Positions 34,798-44,646 of a stretch of 64,000 nt of DNA are shown here, in pieces (position 1 is the first letter of the stretch; each line of letters begins with the position of its first letter). Under the pieces are notes generated by a model. The model searched no databases, had not been told where the DNA came from, and was given only the letters and a program-made list of their open reading frames with translations. The DNA is from Megalonaias nervosa (lineage: Eukaryota > Mollusca > Bivalvia > Unionida > Unionidae), in contig JAECUM010009852.1 in the NCBI GenBank assembly GCA_016617855.1, positions 62,001-126,000 on the forward strand. Reading direction: 5' to 3'. A program made the translations under genes and the position numbers.

Positions 34798-35781
34798 ACG
34801 CGGTGGTAATTGTGTGTCTTTAGGAATTATTTGTAATTGTTCGCGTACAAATCCACGCTGAGGAGCAGTTGAATCTAATCTGTAGATTGCAGGTCTACCT
34901 GTGGACCTTACCACGCTGGAAATTTTATGTGTGGTCACACTCCAGATAGGATCAGTTGCTCTTTTTTTACCTCCTTCAAGTTCACCAGGTTCATATAAAT
35001 ATCTTACGGTCACATTACCTAGTACTGGTTGAGAGGAAGATTCACGTCGGCGTATTGGTATATATTTTTTTGTGATCGCATTAGAAGGTTTCATAGAAGT
35101 TGCACGAGTAATTTCATTATTTAACGCAGCTATCACACTTGGTAACCTTGCAACCCATTCACTAGATCTCTCCATGGACTTAAAGTCAGTGGATATTTCC
35201 TTTGCATATTGATAACCAAATAACCGCTCAGCAAGTGTTCGATTAAATCGTTCAACGATTGCCTGATCACGATGAATTTCAGTGTGTCCTCGTCTGATTT
35301 TAACGTTATATTTTTTCATCAACGATGATACTGCACCAAGAAATTCTTTGCCAGGATCAACCTGTAGTAGCTGTGACCATCGTAGACCACCTTGTGGTCC
35401 GGATCCTCGGTGATAAATTCGTTCAAACGCAGATGCAACTTCAGTTGTTGTTTTTGTTGACAGTGGTTCTGCTTCTTTATATCTACTTCCAACGTCAGCG
35501 ACAGTTAACACGTATTTGTATGTGCGCAATTGACGTCTACCAATTTTAATGGTATCATGTGGTAAAAACAAAATATCTGCTTGATGAACTTCATTGGGAG
35601 TACTGACATCAAGATGTGCATACTGAATTGTTTTAGGTGGTGGTAGATAAATTTGCCATATTGCCTGTCGTGCTAACCACGCTGCAGCAACAGCACGTGA
35701 GACTTTCGCTACTTCAGCAAGTTTACTAATTGCTGCTTTGCCTCTCCAATATCCTCTTTGGCTATAATAAACAGATTCCAT
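34786..35781 (-). CDS. Retroviral-type (rve) integrase, Polinton class (A copy, intact)
   Basis: The frame is 331 codons. The catalytic triad is visible: Asp69 in 'HQADILFL', Asp142 in 'LQVDPGKEF' and Glu177 in 'AIVERFNRTLAERL', with 34 residues between the last two, as in DDE integrases. A basic N-terminal region precedes the core. The C-terminal 80 residues ('VRYLYEPGELEGGKKRA', 'IYRLDS', 'GFVREQLQIIP') look like the SH3/chromodomain-like tail of Polinton integrases. It would insert the element and create the target duplication. It overlaps the HNH-encoding end of the + strand fusion gene by 12 bp, tail to tail. It is intact, unlike the B copy. Confidence 0.92.
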   Translation of the reverse strand: MESVYYSQRGYWRGKAAISKLAEVAKVSRAVAAAWLARQAIWQIYLPPPKTIQYAHLDVSTPNEVHQADILFLPHDTIKIGRRQLRTYKYVLTVADVGSRYKEAEPLSTKTTTEVASAFERIYHRGSGPQGGLRWSQLLQVDPGKEFLGAVSSLMKKYNVKIRRGHTEIHRDQAIVERFNRTLAERLFGYQYAKEISTDFKSMERSSEWVARLPSVIAALNNEITRATSMKPSNAITKKYIPIRRRESSSQPVLGNVTVRYLYEPGELEGGKKRATDPIWSVTTHKISSVVRSTGRPAIYRLDSTAPQRGFVREQLQIIPKDTQLPPRSLL

Positions 35782-35799
35782 TATAATAGTTATCTATGA

Positions 35800-36303
35800 T
35801 TAATTACCAGCTCCTAGCACTAGTTTATCTTTCATAGCAGATTTTACTAGGAAGCTAGCAAGTTTTTCTCTGAGAGATTTATTTTTCATGGAATTTAATG
35901 TGTGAATCAGCTTTACATCTGCAATATGTCGTTGTTGTAAATTTGGATTTTTATACGCGACATCATGAACGTGACACGCTTGAACAATCGCGTTTATTGG
36001 ATATTCTCCAGGTCTTGGTTGATCTCGTTCGTCAAGTCGAATATCAAGTGGGGTTCCTGGACCACAATAATTATATCCAGGTAAATGTTTCTCACCAGGA
36101 TGCTTTGCCCATGGAGCTCCTGGTAATTTCCCTAATGAAGCAGCAATATCTCCACCTGTCTTTGTCGATGAAATAAATTTGTATTTTTTTGTACCACATT
36201 TCACACACTTGCCTGTAAGTGCGTGCCTGTTATTTTTTGTTATTATTGTTGTTAATCCACTGGTATGGGTGGGTGCTCTACATCGAACACAATATAAATC
36301 CAT
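35800..36303 (-). CDS. Zinc-ribbon/phospholipase A2 protein (A copy, intact)
   Basis: The frame is 167 codons. Residues 5-36 carry Cys5-x2-Cys8 and Cys33-x2-Cys36, a zinc ribbon. Residues 70-117 contain a calcium-loop motif Y79-x-G81-x-G83 ('YNYCGPGT') and the catalytic 'CHVHDVAY' with His113-Asp114 and Tyr117, as in parvovirus-type secreted PLA2 domains. In parvoviruses this activity breaches the endosomal membrane during entry; use of the same function here is inference. The start is 12 bp from the divergent ATPase start, and the integrase starts 18 bp beyond its end, so the two minus-strand genes may be co-transcribed. Confidence 0.85.
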   Translation of the reverse strand: MDLYCVRCRAPTHTSGLTTIITKNNRHALTGKCVKCGTKKYKFISSTKTGGDIAASLGKLPGAPWAKHPGEKHLPGYNYCGPGTPLDIRLDERDQPRPGEYPINAIVQACHVHDVAYKNPNLQQRHIADVKLIHTLNSMKNKSLREKLASFLVKSAMKDKLVLGAGN

Positions 36304-36315
36304 GTTATTTATTAT
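36304..36315. promoter_or_regulatory. 12-bp divergent gap between PLA2 and ATPase starts (A)
   Basis: Only 'ttatttattat' plus one base separates the two start codons. The same 12-bp gap is found in B (56658-56669). Any bidirectional promoter must therefore extend into coding sequence. Confidence 0.5.
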
Positions 36316-36983
36316 ATGGATATAATTGACTTCTCAGCGACACGAAAACAAGAGCCAGTCAAACATCATCCAGCGCTACCAAATTCCATCAGAGCAATTA
36401 TACTTGGCCCATCTGGGTCTGGTAAAACGCAATTATTACTTAATCTGATAATGCGATGGCTCCAGTGGGATAAATTATATTTAGTAGCACCATCTGTAGA
36501 TGATCAACGATGTTACGAAGTACTTAAAGATTTTAATGAAAATGCAAAGTCGCTGACGTGTCCTGATAATGATGCTATTGATTTTATTACTGATATCGAT
36601 GAAGCTCCATCCATAGATGATCTTGATGGATGTATCAATAATCTTGTAATATACGATGATGTAATGCTGGACAAACAATCAAATCCAGCTCGGATATTTT
36701 CGCGAGAGCGTCATAAAAATACAGACGTGATTTATTTAACTCAGAAATACACACAAATTCCAAAAGTGATCGGAGATAATTGCAATATCTTAATTGTGTT
36801 TAATGGAGTAGATAATTATACTTTACAAAATATTTATCATACTTGGTGTTCAGGGGACATGGACATGATTAAGTTTAAGAACTTCTTTCAAAAGCACAAG
36901 CTGTTCCGTTCGGATTTATAACGATAAATTTACATGACCCAAGATCTAGGTATCGTATAGGTCTGGATAAAATCATTGGTTAA
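36316..36983 (+). pseudogene. A32/FtsK-type genome-packaging ATPase (A copy, C-terminus frameshifted)
   Basis: Walker A is 'GPSGSGKTQ' (residues 31-39) and Walker B is 'NLVIYDDVM' (residues 109-117). The downstream 'DVIYLTQKYTQIPKV' contains the sensor-type motif of this ATPase group. One T is missing near 36885 relative to B, so the frame ends at 36921 instead of 36983, losing about the last 30 residues. This ATPase class pumps the genome into capsids in Polintons and nucleocytoplasmic viruses. The homologous stop is only 4 bp from the right terminal repeat. Confidence 0.87.
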
Positions 36984-36987
36984 TTAT

Positions 36988-37228
36988 AGCAGCAGGGAGG
37001 GTGAACGACCAGCATTGAGTGACCAGCACGTAAACGAAACACACCATAACATAAAAACGCGCGTCAGTAATGATGTAACAAAATGAGCTAACCCAATTAG
37101 AGAAATTTCATGGCCTGACAGAGGTTTTGGTTTAACATTATTGACCTTGAGATTTCATTTTCGTAGGAAGGTTTATTTTTCCTAAATAAGGTCTCCAGCA
37201 AAATGGTCTGTTCACCCTCCCTGCTGCT
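36988..37228 (-). repeat. Element A right terminal inverted repeat
   Basis: This is the reverse complement of 21265-21504 over its whole length with few differences. It ends '...ccctccctgctgct' followed by AGACG. The inner boundary carries the same 19-bp word as the outer boundary in inverse orientation. Confidence 0.93.
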
Positions 37229-37262
37229 AGACGAGCGCTTTAGATCACTCGGCCACGCAGGC
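37229..37262 (-). repeat. tRNA-like sequence, 5' half, interrupted by element A
   Basis: On the minus strand it reads 'tgcgtggccgagtgatctaa' followed by 'agcgctcgtct', an A-box/D-arm sequence of the tRNA-Leu/Ser type. The B-box half is at 21190-21264. The first five bases (AGACG) are the right target-site duplication. Confidence 0.6.
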
Positions 37263-37685
37263 CCTTATTATAATAATAGTATAGCTAGTAAATTATAAAC
37301 TTCAGTGTCAACCCTTTCTACTTTTTATCAACAAGCTCCACCCAATGTCTATCACGTGGTCTCAGCTTTGGTGGAAGCTTAATCATTTCACTTTAGTATA
37401 GTCTTTTTTGACTGATCTGTTAGCACACTGAATTTTTGAGAGACGTAAGCGTGCATTCTTTCAGCAGTATCAAAATATTCGTAAGCCCAGTTTCCTGACC
37501 CGTGATAAAGAATGGAGCTTACTACAGAATCCAGTATAATTTTTGATGTTCGTGTTGTATGAAAACTCCATTTTTAAAAGTAAAACTTTTTCTATCGCAT
37601 TTAAAGATTTTCTTGCAGTAGATAAAATATCAAATGAATAGAAAACACGTTTATTTACAAACCATAATCTTCTTCATAATCACAC
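37263..37685. other. Spacer between elements, no gene seen
   Basis: No recognisable coding or repeat structure apart from a short AT stretch. Confidence 0.4.
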
Positions 37686-37686
37686 C

Positions 37687-38001
37687 TTAGCGGGTCCTTT
37701 TTGTATTTTCGATGAGGACCACTGTTTTGAAAAAAATTGTTTTCTTTTTTTTGTGGGCACTCATGCTGGTATTATCGCAAATTTCCTTTATCATATTTAC
37801 TTGATTTGAAAGTTTTGTTGCAGTCTCTGCACAGTTTTCAACATCGTCAGCGAATAGTAAACACAATATGGCTTGCACTTCATTACTGAGAAAGATACCC
37901 GACCCAAAGAGGTCTTCTCGACAGGGTACATACATTATAAATAAACAAAGTAAAGTATTGGACTCCTTCTTTCGTTTCCAAACTACAACTAAAGAACTCA
38001 C
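37687..38001 (-). pseudogene. LINE reverse-transcriptase fragment
   Basis: The minus frame contains 'EVQAILCLLFADDVENCAET', matching the F-A-D-D catalytic region of non-LTR retrotransposon reverse transcriptases. The surrounding sequence is degraded. It belongs to a different family from the neighbouring LINE at 38060-40225. Confidence 0.6.
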
Positions 38002-38059
38002 GGTACGAATTATATGGAAGAATGGGAACCAGTCTAAAATGGATAATGATAAAATAGGG

Positions 38060-40225
38060 TATATATGAGTTTGCCGGTCATGATTATGTGATCACGGAAA
38101 GTGATCATGTTCGTCCATCAGTGTCGATGAGGACCATTCAATGTCATCGATTCGCTGGGGGTGGGTCCGGAGATGGCTGATCAGTCCAATCCGGTCCCGG
38201 AAGAGTTTGTTGCAGTGGGGACATGGATGTGCAGGTTGCTGACTGCGAGTTGCGGAACTGCTGTTCCTGGATTTGCGCAGGGCACGTTTATCAGCTGCGT
38301 CCACCAGACTTTTCTCCTCAAAGGCTGTCGCACAGGCATTGACTTGACTGCGCCAAGCAGATCGATCAGCAGCGACACTCTCCCAGCTGTCAGGGTCAAT
38401 GCCAACGTTCTTCAGCGAGGCCTTGAGGATGTCCTTGTACCTCTTCTGTTGACCACCGTGAGATCTCTTGCTTTGATGTAGCTCTCCATAGAACACCTTC
38501 TTGGGTAGGCGTTCTTGCGTCATGCGGACAACATGGCCAGCCCATCGGAGTTGTACCTTGCTCAGCATGGTGTGGATGCTTGTCATGCCGGCCTCAGTGA
38601 GCACCTCTGTGTTTGGTACCTTGTCCTGCCATCTGATTTTCAGCCGTTTTCTCAGGGAGCTCAGGTGGAAGTGGTCCAGTTTTTTAATATGGCGGCTATA
38701 CACTGTCCAGGTCTCACAAGCATAGAGGAGGGTGGGGAGAACAACCGCTGCGTAGACTTTGAGTTTGGTTGCAAGCTTGATGCCTCTCCTATCCCATACA
38801 TTTGAGCGGAGTCTGCCAAATGCTACGCTGGCTTTGGCAATCCTGGTGTTGACCTCATCGTCTATGTGGACTGCTTGTGAGAGGGTGCTGCCGAGGTATG
38901 TGAACCTGTCCACATTTTTGAGCTTTTGGCTATTGACTGTGTGGATGGTTCCAGGTAATCTTTTCCAGGAGCTGGCCGATGCAGAACCTCGGTCTTGCTG
39001 GTGGAGATAGTGAGTCCGAAGTTGGTGCACGCTGTGAAAAAGAGGTCCATGCTCTGTTGCATGCCTGCCTCCATGCTGGAGTAGAGGGCACAGTCATCTG
39101 CAAACAGGAAGTCGCGAATGTTTTCAACTTGGATTTTGGTTTTGGCTTGAAGCCTCCTCAGGTTGAACAACTTCCCATCCAGACGGTAACGGAGACCGAC
39201 TCCTCCATCACTGTCCTTGATAGCATCCATCAGCATGGCGGAGAACATGAGGCTGAAGAGAGTAGGGGCTAAGACGCATCCTTGTTTCACACCATTCGTA
39301 ACGTCAAAGGGTTCGGAATAGTTACCCTGGTCCTGGACTCTGGCAGGCATGCTATCATGGAATTGCTTCACCATTTCAATGAAGACTTCTGGACATCCAA
39401 ATTTGGCCATGATCTTCCAAAAGACCTTCCCGGTTGACAGTATCGAATGCCTTAGTCAGGTCCACAAAGGTGGTGTATAGCTGGACATTTTGTTCCTGAC
39501 ACTTTTCTTGCATCTGCCTGGCAGCATAGATCATGTCGATGGTTCCTCGCTACTTCCTGAAGCCACAATGACTTTCTGGCAGTAGGCCATGATCAAGGTG
39601 CTCTGTGAGTCTGTTCAGCAGTAGCCTGGCGAGTACTTTGCCTGCAATGCAGAGTAGAGAGATTCCTCTACGGTTGTCGCAGGATTGGTGATTTCTTTTG
39701 CGTTTGTAAATGTGAATGATGGATGCATCTTTGAATTCCTGGGGTATGCGTTGTTACTTCCACATCCCACAAAACATCTCTGTTAGTCTTTCCACTAGCT
39801 TAGGCCCACCAGACTTGAAGATCTCAGTTGGGATGGAGTCTGCTTCTGGAGCTTTCCCATTAGACAGGAGCTCAATGGCCTTATGAGTTTCCAGCACTGT
39901 TGGAGGGTTAGCCAATCTTTCATTGATATCCACCTGGGATAGACTGTTGATCGCTTCATCGTTAATGGAAGAGTGTCTGTTGAGGACACCGTCAAAGTGT
40001 TCCGCCCAGCGATCCAGTATCTTCTCCTTCTCGGTTATGAGAGTTCTGCCATCGGAGCTCAAGAGTGGGGCTGTGCCTGATGTTACTGGGCCATAAACAT
40101 CACGAAGAGCACTATATAAATTTTTCATGTCGTGACTGTCGGCAAAGGACTGAATATCATCAGCATTTCGGAAAGTAAAATGAAAGTAAGAGGACTCTTT
40201 TGAGAGCTCATCCCATTTGTAACTG
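38060..40225 (-). pseudogene. LINE (non-LTR retrotransposon) RT and C-terminal zinc finger, 5'-truncated
   Basis: The minus-strand reading gives, in order: an N-terminal segment with 'ELLSNGKAPEADSIPTEIFK', RT motifs 'GVKQGCVLAPTLFSLMFSAM' and 'FLFADDCALYSSMEAG', 'YLGSTLSQ', 'LLYACETWT', and a C-terminal C2H2 finger 'CPHCNKLFRDRIGLISHLRT'. Stops near 39756 and 39551 and shifts between segments (39410, 39030) show decay. The endonuclease domain is absent, so the copy is 5'-truncated. It lies in the spacer between the two virus-like elements. Confidence 0.88.
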
Positions 40226-41157
40226 AAAAAAATAGGGAAAATGCTATATTGACGGAATTTCAGTCCGTTAACAGACTTGACTTTAAACCACTCATTACTG
40301 AGGCTAGCACCTAATTCTCTAAGTGCAGAATTGAAATTGCTTTACTGGGTGGAAAGAATTTCCAAAATTCAAGATAAGAACATAGTAGTGGTGCACATAT
40401 TGAATGTTAACTTCCCACCAGGTTCACGTTGGACAAAGTAGACGTCATTATAAGTCTTTCGGTGAAAATCCCTAGTTATAATGTTCATGTGTTATTGGGG
40501 ATTAGAGACAAGACTTTTAAGAAGAGATGTTGGACCTTACATGGGGACGATTTATTTAGGAGCAACCATACATCATAAGTCTGGTAGTGATAACCCGATA
40601 ATGATATGACTATTCATTCAGGAGATGTTGCAAAAATCAGATTTTCAGAAGACTTATTTGGTGGACATCTTGATGTTAGTTAGGTACCATTTTCATTATG
40701 GCCAACTAGACGAGATAAGAAGTGTTTCCGCGAAATCCCATGCTGATGTAACCATCCATTCAGGAGGAGTATCGATAACAAACATTTTTCAGGATGTTCG
40801 CTGTGGCGGACATATTGATGTCCCAGCAGAACTAGTTTCATTTAGGACTAACTAGACCATTGGATGAATATGTGTGCAAAGTTTCATGGCAATCCTCCAA
40901 GTGGTCTTGGAGCAACGATATTAAAATTTTCATAACGAACAGGTGGAAAACAGACCATCCCATAGGCACTTCCGGTTTATGACCAGTAAAGCCTTATCAT
41001 GCCTCGATTCACGTGGTTTTCTATACACATAATCTTGATGAGTCTAGGGAGAAACAGAGGCTTTATTATGAGGAGTCAGAAATTTAAAGGTATAGAATTT
41101 ACCACCTGGGTACTGCCATGGGTTTACTATGGTAGGCTGACTTAGTACTGTCAGTCT
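40226..41157. other. Spacer left of element B, no gene seen
   Basis: No coding frame with protein character. The words 'catccattcaggagga' and 'attcattcaggagatg' and similar 60-130 bp blocks repeat loosely, suggesting a degenerate repeat. Confidence 0.4.
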
Positions 41158-41162
41158 TGTCC
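41158..41162. repeat. Left target-site duplication of element B (TGTCC)
   Basis: TGTCC directly precedes the left AGCAGC terminus and directly follows the right terminus at 57598-57602. The match is perfect; a 6-bp duplication is also possible if one terminal base is assigned to the target. Confidence 0.8.
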
Positions 41163-41331
41163 AGCAGCGGTAGAGCTGGACCCTACAAAGTTGTAGAGAC
41201 CTTATTTTTGAAAATTAAGGGTTCCCTGAAAAAAAGAAGTTTTTGTCTTAATAATGAAAACTTCTTTAATTGACCAGATTTTTTCACAATCTGGTCACGT
41301 GCGTATGTCCTTCAACAGCTCTACTGCTGCT
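41163..41331 (+). repeat. Element B left terminal inverted repeat
   Basis: The 169-bp repeat starts 'agcagcggtagagctgg' and is the reverse complement of 57429-57597. Its inner edge is again an inverted copy of its outer edge (about 15 bp). Inside are short hairpins: 'ctacaaagttgtag' and 'gaccaga...tctggtc'. Confidence 0.93.
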
Positions 41332-41365
41332 ATAAATTAAAAAGCCATTATAGATATTATCAATA

Positions 41366-42731
41366 ATGAGTATCGGAGAACCACACTCAGCTAAATTAGC
41401 TCGAGAACGACTAGAGGTAATTAAAAAATATCTACCCGTTCGTGATTCTGTTAAGCAACAACTACAATCGCGTCAGGAGTCTCAGGTGAATTTACAGAGG
41501 GTACAGAAAAATTATTTAAACCGATTATCGAACCAACAAAGAAAATTGTTACAGCAACTGAGGCAACACAACGAGCTCTTGAAACATTACCTGCTAATAT
41601 TGCTGGTCGTATTCAAGCTGCTCAACCACCACCACAAGCAGCTCAACCACCACCACAACCAGCGCCTAAAAGACCAAGAACTAATATAATAGATAAATTT
41701 ATGCCTGAAGGTATTGTTGCTATCAGGAATCCAATCAAATTATTTGATATTGCCGCGTATGGATATTATGAAAGAAAAAAATATGTAAAACCAGAATATA
41801 TTAAATCATTAAGCTCTGCCAATTGGATCAGAGATGTATATCGTGTCGCTACTGGTATTCCAGAAATCAGATCTAATGAAGATATTATGAATTTTAACAG
41901 ATTTGATGATGATATACATAGATATATAGAAGAGGTTGAACGAAGTAAACGATTATCACAATCACCACCACAATCTGAAACACCATCATCACAACGAGCA
42001 CAACGACTACAACAAGAGCTACAAAAACGAGAACAAGAACGACGAGAAAAAATGCAACAAAAAACACCAGAAAAACAAAAAACACAACAACAAAAAATAC
42101 TAGAACAAACAGAAGAAAAAATAAAACAAATAGAACGAGAACGATTAAAACTAGAAATAGAACAACAAAAACTAAAACAACAAAAAACACCAAGACAACA
42201 AGGACAAGAAATAACACGACCAGAACAACGATTAAGACTAGAAATAAAACAACTAAAAAAAAAATAAAAAAACTAGAACAAGAACAAAAAATACTAGAAC
42301 AAAAACAACGAAAACTAAAACGAGAACAAGAAGAAGAAAAAGAAGAAGAAGAAGAAGAAAAAATAGAACAATATTATCGACAACGAGAACAAGAACAACG
42401 AGAACAAGAAAAAATAAAACAAGAACAACGAGAAGAAGAAATAAAACAATATTATCAACAAGAAAAAGATTTTCAAGAAGCTTTCGGAGCAATTGGAAGT
42501 GGTCTAGGAAGTGGTCTTATTACTTGCCCCAATAATGTCCTTGCTGATGTCGATCGATTAGAAATCCTCATCGGAGGAAAACGAGCTGGTAATAATTCCC
42601 CAGAAATCATTAATGAAGTAGCTGATATTTGCAAACGATTATTTAGTGGCGGTATCATGGATATTAATGTATATCGGTCTCTTATTAATGAAATCAGTGA
42701 CGATGTCACTTATGATTATTATAGTGACTAA
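41366..42731 (+). pseudogene. Coiled-coil/Gln-rich protein with conserved C-terminal domain (B copy)
   Basis: It starts with an ATG 34 bp inside the terminal repeat and encodes 'SAKLARERLEVIKKYLPVR', homologous to A. A one-base loss near 41488 shifts the frame; the following frame has a Pro/Gln-rich stretch, then 'GYYERKKYVKPEYIKS' and 'WIRDVYRVATGIPEI'. A very long Gln/Glu/Lys/Arg-rich coiled coil follows, made of simple caa/gaa/aaa codons. A second shift in an A-rich run near 42255 moves into the frame that ends at 42731 with the conserved 'ITCPNNVLADVDRLEIL' and 'AGNNS' domain. The coiled coil is much longer than in A, so repeat expansion or contraction is likely. The function is unknown. 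Confidence 0.7.
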
Positions 42732-42734
42732 GTA

Positions 42735-42747
42735 TGTAATTAGTGAT
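42735..42747 (+). promoter_or_regulatory. Conserved intergenic motif TGYAATTARAT-like (B, before core-like gene)
   Basis: The sequence 'tgtaattagtgat' lies 3 bp after the stop codon and exactly 62 bp before the next ATG, the same distance as in A. It runs into a small palindrome 'tgataaaatca'. Confidence 0.4.
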
Positions 42748-42796
42748 AAAATCACTTAATAATAAAATGATCATACACAATGCTCGTGGACCTACC

Positions 42797-43234
42797 ATGG
42801 TCAGGGTAATAAACTCTCGATTACCTGTATACAAAACGACCTACGGAGATGGATTAGGTGATGTTGTTCAGGGTCTGTTTAGAAGGATAGCCCCAAAAGC
42901 AATACCGATTGCAAAGCAACTAGGAATGAAAGCTATTGATGTTGTTCGTGAAAAGGGTATAGGCGCTGTTGGTAATCTCGCTAGCAAAGCATTCTCAACA
43001 ATTAAAGATAGATTATCACGATTAATACGCAGACCGACCCGACCTGTGAAATTACCTAGCACCGAAGTGATGCCCGCAAGTGTAAGTAAAATAATAAATC
43101 AAGCAGCTAATCAAAAACTAGCGGAGTTAGCTGATATTCCGATGTCGGAAAAGGAAAAAAATATAACCGCTAGTCTGATAGCAGGAAGTGGTCTCTCTTC
43201 GAGGAGTGGTCTTCGAGTTAGACGAAGACGATAA
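42797..43234 (+). CDS. Small basic core-like protein (B copy, intact)
   Basis: The frame is 145 codons from the ATG at 42797, selected because the A homologue starts at the same M-V-R-V-I-N; an in-frame ATG 54 bp upstream is not conserved. The protein has 'GDGLGDVVQGLFRRIAPKA', an Ala/Ile-rich amphipathic part, 'IKDRLSRLIRRPTRP', and ends in a basic 'GSGLSSRSGLRVRRRR' tail. The composition suits a DNA- or membrane-binding virion core peptide, by analogy with adenovirus pX. Only 8 bp separate it from the capsid gene. The function is inferred from composition and context. Confidence 0.6.
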   Translation: MVRVINSRLPVYKTTYGDGLGDVVQGLFRRIAPKAIPIAKQLGMKAIDVVREKGIGAVGNLASKAFSTIKDRLSRLIRRPTRPVKLPSTEVMPASVSKIINQAANQKLAELADIPMSEKEKNITASLIAGSGLSSRSGLRVRRRR

Positions 43235-43242
43235 TAATAAAG

Positions 43243-44631
43243 ATGTTTAAACGCATATCCGATCCCGCGTTTGACATGGACGCACCAGTTCTCAAAGATG
43301 AGTCTGTGCGCGATTATCAGTATTATTCTTACGACGCACGAATTCCAAATCAACGTGGAAGAATCGAATTACAGGTTCAAGATACAAGTAGATATTTCTT
43401 ACCCGCTGAAGCATTTATTGAAGTCGAAGGTGAAATTTTAAATAACGCTGTTCCTGCAGCACCAGTAGCATACGCCGCTGATGCTAGTGTCGGTTTTGTT
43501 AATAATGGTATTATGGCGTTATTTGACAGCGCTACGTACATGATCGACGGGAAAAATATTGAATCAATTCAGAAAGACGTCGACGTTGCCACAACAATAC
43601 TTGGTCTTGCAAGATACAGCGACGATTATTCAAGATCAGCTGGTCCATCAATGATGTTTGTAAAAGATACTTCTAATTCTCCAGAGTACCAACAATATGA
43701 TATAGGACAACCACAGAATAATGCCAGAAACGCTCCCGCAGACGTACAAAATATAATTATTAATGTAGATCCAGATTTCAACTTAGGATTTAGATCACGT
43801 CGAGCAATGTTGCGTGAAAATAGAAGATTTTCATGTGCAATTCCACTGTCACATATTTTTGGATTCTGTAGAAATGTCAGAAAAGTTATTTTCGGAGCCA
43901 AACACACAGTTGTACTCGTACGAAAAGGCGATGATAATGATGCAATATGGAGACCCCCTGGTGTTGATGCTGGTATAGTAATACTAACAAAACTTTCCCT
44001 ATGGATGCCAGTGATGACTCCGTCAATATCCGAAGATGACCGGTTGTTATCTTTCATGAGTCAAGGCGGTAAATCGACGTTGTCATGGTTAACAATGACC
44101 ACAGATGCTGTTCAGAGTGCAATTGATGGTTTATTTACATGGCAGATAGCTTCTCAGCAAGGTGTTTCTGCACCAAGACATATATTTATTGCGTTCCAAG
44201 ATATTGCACGAATAAACGATCAAAATTTTAGTATTATGATATTTGACAATCTTGGTGTTTCTGAGGTTTCATTAAGGATAAATGGACATCAAGAACCATC
44301 CGAAGATATATTACTGAATTTCGATCAAAATCATGTAGCACGTGCATATCATCGTCTTATGTCGTTCATGGGTCGTGATCAAAATATTGATACTGGTTTA
44401 CAAATATCGCAGCTAGATTTTACAACGCTGTATCCGATTTATTACTTTTCGTTAGAACATTTAGATTTAACCAGACAATCTGTTGTAGATATTCATTTTC
44501 GAGCTCGTGTGGCTCGAGGAGCTATTGCTAATTACAGAGCAATTGCTGTTATACTCAGCGATAAATCGATGTTACTCGAAGGTGTTGGTGGACGAATGAG
44601 AGTTATTGATGCTCCAGTAGAAAATATGTAA
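43243..44631 (+). CDS. Double-jelly-roll major capsid protein (B copy, intact)
   Basis: The frame is 462 codons, a fitting size for the short DJR capsid proteins of Polinton-like elements. The first jelly roll begins with 'GRIELQVQDTSRYFLPAEAF' (residues about 39-58) and contains 'NNGIMALFDSATYMIDGKNI'. The second contains 'FGFCRNVRKVIFGAKHTVVL' (about 206-225), 'LSLWMPVMTPSISE' and 'WQIASQQGVSAPRHIFIAF' (about 300). The C-terminus has 'VVDIHFRARVARGAIANYRA'. The overall pattern matches the DJR-like family found in invertebrate genomes. The loops at residues about 66-85 and 140-175 differ from A in length and sequence. The protein would build the icosahedral shell. No breaks are seen. Confidence 0.87.
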   Translation: MFKRISDPAFDMDAPVLKDESVRDYQYYSYDARIPNQRGRIELQVQDTSRYFLPAEAFIEVEGEILNNAVPAAPVAYAADASVGFVNNGIMALFDSATYMIDGKNIESIQKDVDVATTILGLARYSDDYSRSAGPSMMFVKDTSNSPEYQQYDIGQPQNNARNAPADVQNIIINVDPDFNLGFRSRRAMLRENRRFSCAIPLSHIFGFCRNVRKVIFGAKHTVVLVRKGDDNDAIWRPPGVDAGIVILTKLSLWMPVMTPSISEDDRLLSFMSQGGKSTLSWLTMTTDAVQSAIDGLFTWQIASQQGVSAPRHIFIAFQDIARINDQNFSIMIFDNLGVSEVSLRINGHQEPSEDILLNFDQNHVARAYHRLMSFMGRDQNIDTGLQISQLDFTTLYPIYYFSLEHLDLTRQSVVDIHFRARVARGAIANYRAIAVILSDKSMLLEGVGGRMRVIDAPVENM

Positions 44632-44646
44632 AATATTTTCTAAACA

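Larger units (their letters stand above)
21265..37228 (+). mobile_element. Element A: Polinton/Maverick-like integrated DNA virus (decayed)
   Basis: A 15.96-kb unit is bounded by inverted repeats of about 240 bp and contains a complete virus-like gene set. It has a double-jelly-roll capsid protein, penton-like protein, adenovirus-type protease, packaging ATPase, integrase, a PolB-like/helicase/HNH protein, phospholipase A2 and a fibre-like protein. This combination, with terminal inverted repeats and an rve integrase, defines Polinton-like elements. The gene order equals that of element B; the proteins I compared by eye are clearly homologous but diverged. At least nine genes have stops or frameshifts. 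The element is embedded in a tRNA-like sequence. Confidence 0.9.

Noticed and set aside
38161..39272. Plus-strand open frames of about 100 codons in the spacer
   Set aside because: They are antisense to the LINE reverse-transcriptase reading on the minus strand, which shows clear family motifs.
41894..42492. Leu/Val-rich minus-strand frames resembling membrane proteins
   Set aside because: They are antisense to the Gln/Lys/Glu-rich coiled-coil sequence; simple codons such as caa and aaa read as Leu, Val and Phe on the other strand.
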